Shown: positions 61,151 through 64,000 of the stretch, one piece after another
Layout of the letters: each line of letters starts with the position of its first letter
Numbering within the stretch: position 1 is the first letter of the stretch
Assembly (NCBI RefSeq): GCF_000829455.1
Contig: NZ_JXAK01000009.1
Coordinates: forward strand, 62,001-126,000
From: Gordoniibacillus kamchatkensis
GTDB taxonomy: Bacteria > Bacillota > Bacilli > Paenibacillales > NBRC-103111
Direction of reading: 5' to 3'
DNA length: 64,000 nucleotides
Program-made: the position numbers and the translations under genes
The notes under the pieces: generated by a model
Told to the model about the DNA's origin: nothing
The model's database searches: none
Seen by the model: only the letters and a program-made list of their open reading frames with translations

Positions 61151-63523
61151 ATGATCAAAAGTGAGAAAAGATTGTTCATTCCGCTGAACCGATTGTATTT
61201 TCGCATACTGAGTTACTTTTTATCTTTGCTGCTCCCTATTTTAATTATAGGGACAGTTTTTTATTTCTACTCGACGGCCCATCTTATGGAAGCCGATACG
61301 CAGAAAATCGTCATGAATTTGCAATCGTCGGCCGCTACGATCGAAGCGTATTTGCGAACTACGGAAGAAACGAGCGCCAGCTTCTTTTACGATACGAGGG
61401 CGCTGCTTCGGCCGTATGACGAGTATAGCCTAGAAGAAAGAGTGCGCATGCCCCGGATACCCGAATCAATAGCGAGCAAGTCCAGCATGTTAGGGTCGCT
61501 GGTCGATAAAATGTTTGTTTTTGTGGATACAAAGAAAGTGTACACGGGAGAGGGGCTCAACGATTTTGACTTTTTTTTCCGGAATTATTCGTTCCAAAAT
61601 TATGATCAGCGTTATTGGGAACAAAAGCTGCTGAACGCAAAGTCGTTGGAAATATTGGACGCCACCGAAGTCAAGCTTAACAATTGGCAAAAGAAGAACG
61701 TCATTCCTTTCGTATTTACGAACACGATCAACGGTCATAGAGCCGTAGTTGTCATTACCGTTGCCACGAATACGATTTTGAAGACGCTTTCGGATCACTC
61801 CGTCGTCGATTCCACGACCTTTATTATCACTGACGGCAGAAATCATATGATTCTTAACAGTGCCGCCGATTCTTTGAAGCCGGAAGCGTTGTCGCAGCTG
61901 ACTGAATATTTCCGCGACAATAACAAAACCCACGGAGAAATAAACATTGCACATGCGAATTCGGTCGTCACTCATGTCAAGTCGGAAACGTACGGCTGGA
62001 ACTATTACTCCGTCACACCGGTATCCGTATTCCAGAAACAGACCAGTTATTTTATAGCCTCCATTGCAGCAACTTGTCTGGCGCTCGTCGTTGTCGGGGT
62101 CATCTTCTCGTTTATTTTCGCTTTCAATATTTACAGCCCGATTAAACGAATTCGAGATATTCTCGACCAGCCGAGCGATCGAAGCGACGATGTAACCGTA
62201 ACGGGTAAATTCAATGCTTTTGACGATATCGGAATCAGAATCAACCGGTTAATTGAGCGCAACCATAAATTTAAACACGAACTGGCCACCATGTCTACAG
62301 AATATATGGAGAAGTCGCTGATGAATTTATTTCACGGCAATATTTCACGCAAAGCGGAAGAGCAATTGGGCAAAATGCTGCGGAATGACGTATCGTTTCA
62401 AAAACCTTCGTTCGTATGCTGCAGTGTCTGGTTTGAGTTTAAGGAGCTTTTTTACAACGATATCCAGGACGTCGACCGAATGCGGATTTTAAGCAAGATG
62501 AAGAAAATCATATGGGGCCTGCTGCGGCAGTATGTCGACGTCTATTTGCTCGAGGTGACCGATAGCCTGTATATCAGCGTTATCAATGTGATTGATGAAG
62601 ATGACATGCACCAGGTTAAAAAAGCGCTGCAAAATATGATCGACACGTTCCGTTACGATTCGCAATTCTGCGTTATTTGTATCGGCGTCGGCAAACGTTA
62701 CGAAGGCGTGGCGGGCATTGCCAAATCGTACTTGAGTGCGATGAACGCTTTGGATTTCGCCGATCAAACGGCCGATTTTCAAATCATTGACGCGGCGCAG
62801 CTTCCTCCCGCGGTAACGCACCATTCTTACTCGTTCATCGATGAAAACGCAATTATTAATTGTCTTAAAGCCGGTGACGCGCAGAACCTGCGGCTCAAGC
62901 TGGAAGAAATCGTCGATAAGAACAAACGCAAGGGCATATCCCGGCATCATATATCTGCGCTGTTATCGGAGATGTACAATACGGGGTACCGGTTTCTGGA
63001 CGAACGGGGCATCGATCCCCAAACGGTAACGCAACTGTTCGGCGGCTTGGACCCATCTGCCGGATACGAGAAGCAGAAGCTCCAGCTGTACCAATTTTTC
63101 GACGACATTATGGCGCATACCGCGCTGCCGGCACATGAGAGCTCATCTCAAATCGCTTCCGTCATCATCAAATACATTGAGGAAAACTATCATCAAGATT
63201 TAGGACTGGAGCGCATTGCCGACAATATGGGGGTTTCGGCCAAGTACGTTTCGCGGGTATTCAAGGAAAAAACAGGGACCAATCTGGTTGGTTATATTAG
63301 CTCGTACCGGATGGCCAAAGCGAAGCAATTGTTAGCGGAAACAGAATTGAACATCAAAGAAATATCGGAACGGGTCGGCATTTACAGCAGAACCACTTTC
63401 ATCCGATTGTTCAAAAAGCATGAGGGCACCACTCCTCATCTGTACCGCAATGCCGCCAGGGCGGCTGCAACGATGGCAAAAAATAATGGTGAAACGAAAT
63501 TGACGGCCGGCAAAACGCCATAA
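61151..63523 (+). CDS. Membrane-anchored AraC family regulator with extracellular sensor domain
   Basis: The 790-residue protein resembles the one at 21198-23504 in layout: membrane helix (YFLSLLLPILIIGTVFYFYS), extracellular Cache-like domain (about 55-290), second helix (SIAATCLALVVVGVIFSFIF) and HAMP-like linker. A cytoplasmic region follows, then an AraC double HTH at about 685-770 (VSAKYVSRVFKEKTGTNLVG and YSRTTFIRLFKKHEGTTPHL). It senses a signal outside the cell and controls the cassette. The ATG at 61151 has AAAGGA eleven bases upstream; a TTG at 61124 is in frame. It is read together with the importer. Confidence 0.88.
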   Translation: MIKSEKRLFIPLNRLYFRILSYFLSLLLPILIIGTVFYFYSTAHLMEADTQKIVMNLQSSAATIEAYLRTTEETSASFFYDTRALLRPYDEYSLEERVRMPRIPESIASKSSMLGSLVDKMFVFVDTKKVYTGEGLNDFDFFFRNYSFQNYDQRYWEQKLLNAKSLEILDATEVKLNNWQKKNVIPFVFTNTINGHRAVVVITVATNTILKTLSDHSVVDSTTFIITDGRNHMILNSAADSLKPEALSQLTEYFRDNNKTHGEINIAHANSVVTHVKSETYGWNYYSVTPVSVFQKQTSYFIASIAATCLALVVVGVIFSFIFAFNIYSPIKRIRDILDQPSDRSDDVTVTGKFNAFDDIGIRINRLIERNHKFKHELATMSTEYMEKSLMNLFHGNISRKAEEQLGKMLRNDVSFQKPSFVCCSVWFEFKELFYNDIQDVDRMRILSKMKKIIWGLLRQYVDVYLLEVTDSLYISVINVIDEDDMHQVKKALQNMIDTFRYDSQFCVICIGVGKRYEGVAGIAKSYLSAMNALDFADQTADFQIIDAAQLPPAVTHHSYSFIDENAIINCLKAGDAQNLRLKLEEIVDKNKRKGISRHHISALLSEMYNTGYRFLDERGIDPQTVTQLFGGLDPSAGYEKQKLQLYQFFDDIMAHTALPAHESSSQIASVIIKYIEENYHQDLGLERIADNMGVSAKYVSRVFKEKTGTNLVGYISSYRMAKAKQLLAETELNIKEISERVGIYSRTTFIRLFKKHEGTTPHLYRNAARAAATMAKNNGETKLTAGKTP

Positions 63524-63636
63524 TGAAACACAAGATTCCAAAGTGGATGTTTGCGGCAAGGATCATCTTTGTTAACTTGAATTCTGACGGCAACGGCAAT
63601 TCATCATTTAGCAAAGTTAAGGCGGGAGGGTTCAAC

Positions 63637-64000
63637 TTGTTTGAACAGATTGACAAAGAACTCATAGTTGACGAGCCTAAGCCTTTTGAAAGTTGCCACG
63701 CTTCGCATCTGGCATTGCTGCCTAACGGCGATGTGCTCGCGGTATGGTTCGGGGGCAGCAGGGAAGGCGCCGACGATGTGGCGATTTGGTGTTCTCGCAG
63801 AGAAAACGGGAAGTGGGGCATCCCGTTCGTAGTGGCTGACGAACCGGAGCTTCCGCACTGGAACCCTGTCTTGTTCGCACGGCCGGACGGAACGCTCCTG
63901 CTGTTTTATAAAGTGGGCCGTCAAATCAAATCCTGGTATACGAAATGGATGGTTTCGAGTGACCTTGGCCGAACATGGACACGGCCGGTTGAGCTTGTCG
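63637..64000 (+). CDS. Sialidase-like (BNR repeat) protein, 5' part
   Basis: The window holds the first 121 residues. SCHASHLALLPNGDVLAVWF followed by GGSREGADDVAIWCSRR is the start of the sialidase-type beta-propeller. SSDLGRTWTRP is an Asp-box (S-x-D-x-G-x-T-W), the hallmark of sialidase-like domains. No signal peptide is seen, so it may be cytoplasmic. The TTG start has GGGAGGG six bases upstream. It likely belongs to the family called exo-alpha-sialidase or BNR_2 glycosidase; without the rest, the substrate cannot be set. The importer and YhcH protein upstream suggest an acidic or N-acetylated sugar. Confidence 0.75.
   Translation, partial: MFEQIDKELIVDEPKPFESCHASHLALLPNGDVLAVWFGGSREGADDVAIWCSRRENGKWGIPFVVADEPELPHWNPVLFARPDGTLLLFYKVGRQIKSWYTKWMVSSDLGRTWTRPVELV

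Noticed and set aside
1-64000. tRNA, rRNA or known riboswitch classes
   Set aside because: No cloverleaf-like or riboswitch consensus sequence was recognised by eye in the intergenic regions; a covariance search was not possible here.

Overview
The window looks like chromosome of an aerobic, endospore-forming, Gram-positive bacterium of the Paenibacillaceae (Paenibacillus or Cohnella type). The evidence is a GerP-type spore germination cluster, two spore-coat-like genes, a qoxABCD quinol oxidase, strong AGGAGG-type ribosome binding sites with many TTG and GTG starts, LplB/YtcP/LplA-type sugar importers paired with membrane-anchored AraC regulators, and a moderately high GC content. The species assignment is inference. 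No tRNA, rRNA, CRISPR array, phage or complete insertion sequence was seen.

Layout. 1-1.4 kb: threonine degradation (end of kbl, then an SDR-type threonine dehydrogenase). 1.6-13.7 kb: housekeeping and envelope genes: M48 protease, alpha/beta hydrolase-like protein, a decayed pyrE-like fragment, PepF peptidase, EcsC, glutaminase, an exported protein, DedA, PAP2 phosphatase, YhgE/Pip and an SDR oxidoreductase. 13.8-18.5 kb: two small coat-type proteins, a glycerophosphodiesterase, an AraC regulator, a GMC oxidoreductase and a DUF1259 protein. 18.7-27.3 kb: a sulfatase cassette with two AraC regulators and a three-gene importer. 27.3-31.3 kb: qoxABCD on the minus strand. 31.5-34.3 kb: small membrane proteins and two oxidoreductases. 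34.4-40.8 kb: beta-glycoside use (an AraC-GH39 fusion, an MFS transporter and a GH3 enzyme, with a cre-like site). 40.8-42.8 kb: phasin-like protein and UbiB-type kinase. 42.8-46.8 kb, minus strand: GerP-like cluster with an Hsp20-like and a DUF2935 protein, then lspA. 47-55.2 kb: an RND efflux pump, its fusion-protein lipoprotein and an exported Ig-like protein, facing a convergent two-component system; a 112-bp direct repeat flanks the whole module. 55.6-56.8 kb: small membrane proteins and a VOC protein. 57-64 kb: a second importer cassette with a YhcH protein, an AraC sensor and the start of a sialidase-like enzyme, with promoter, stem-loop and cre site visible.

The genes fall into self-contained modules. 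Two carbohydrate cassettes (19.7-27.3 and 57.0-64 kb) share one plan: a hydrolase, a membrane AraC sensor-regulator, two permeases and a binding lipoprotein. The GerP-like locus would act in the spore coat. The RND locus and its kinase/regulator pair probably form one stress-response unit.

Seven genes carry a single-base frameshift, mostly in or beside short homopolymers, while their reading frames are otherwise well preserved. Sequencing or assembly error is the simplest explanation, so these genes are described here as probably intact. No clearly new defence or mobile system was found. The least explained parts are the GerP-like cluster, the 112-bp repeat pair around the efflux/two-component module, the AraC-GH39 fusion and a scattered short intergenic motif.
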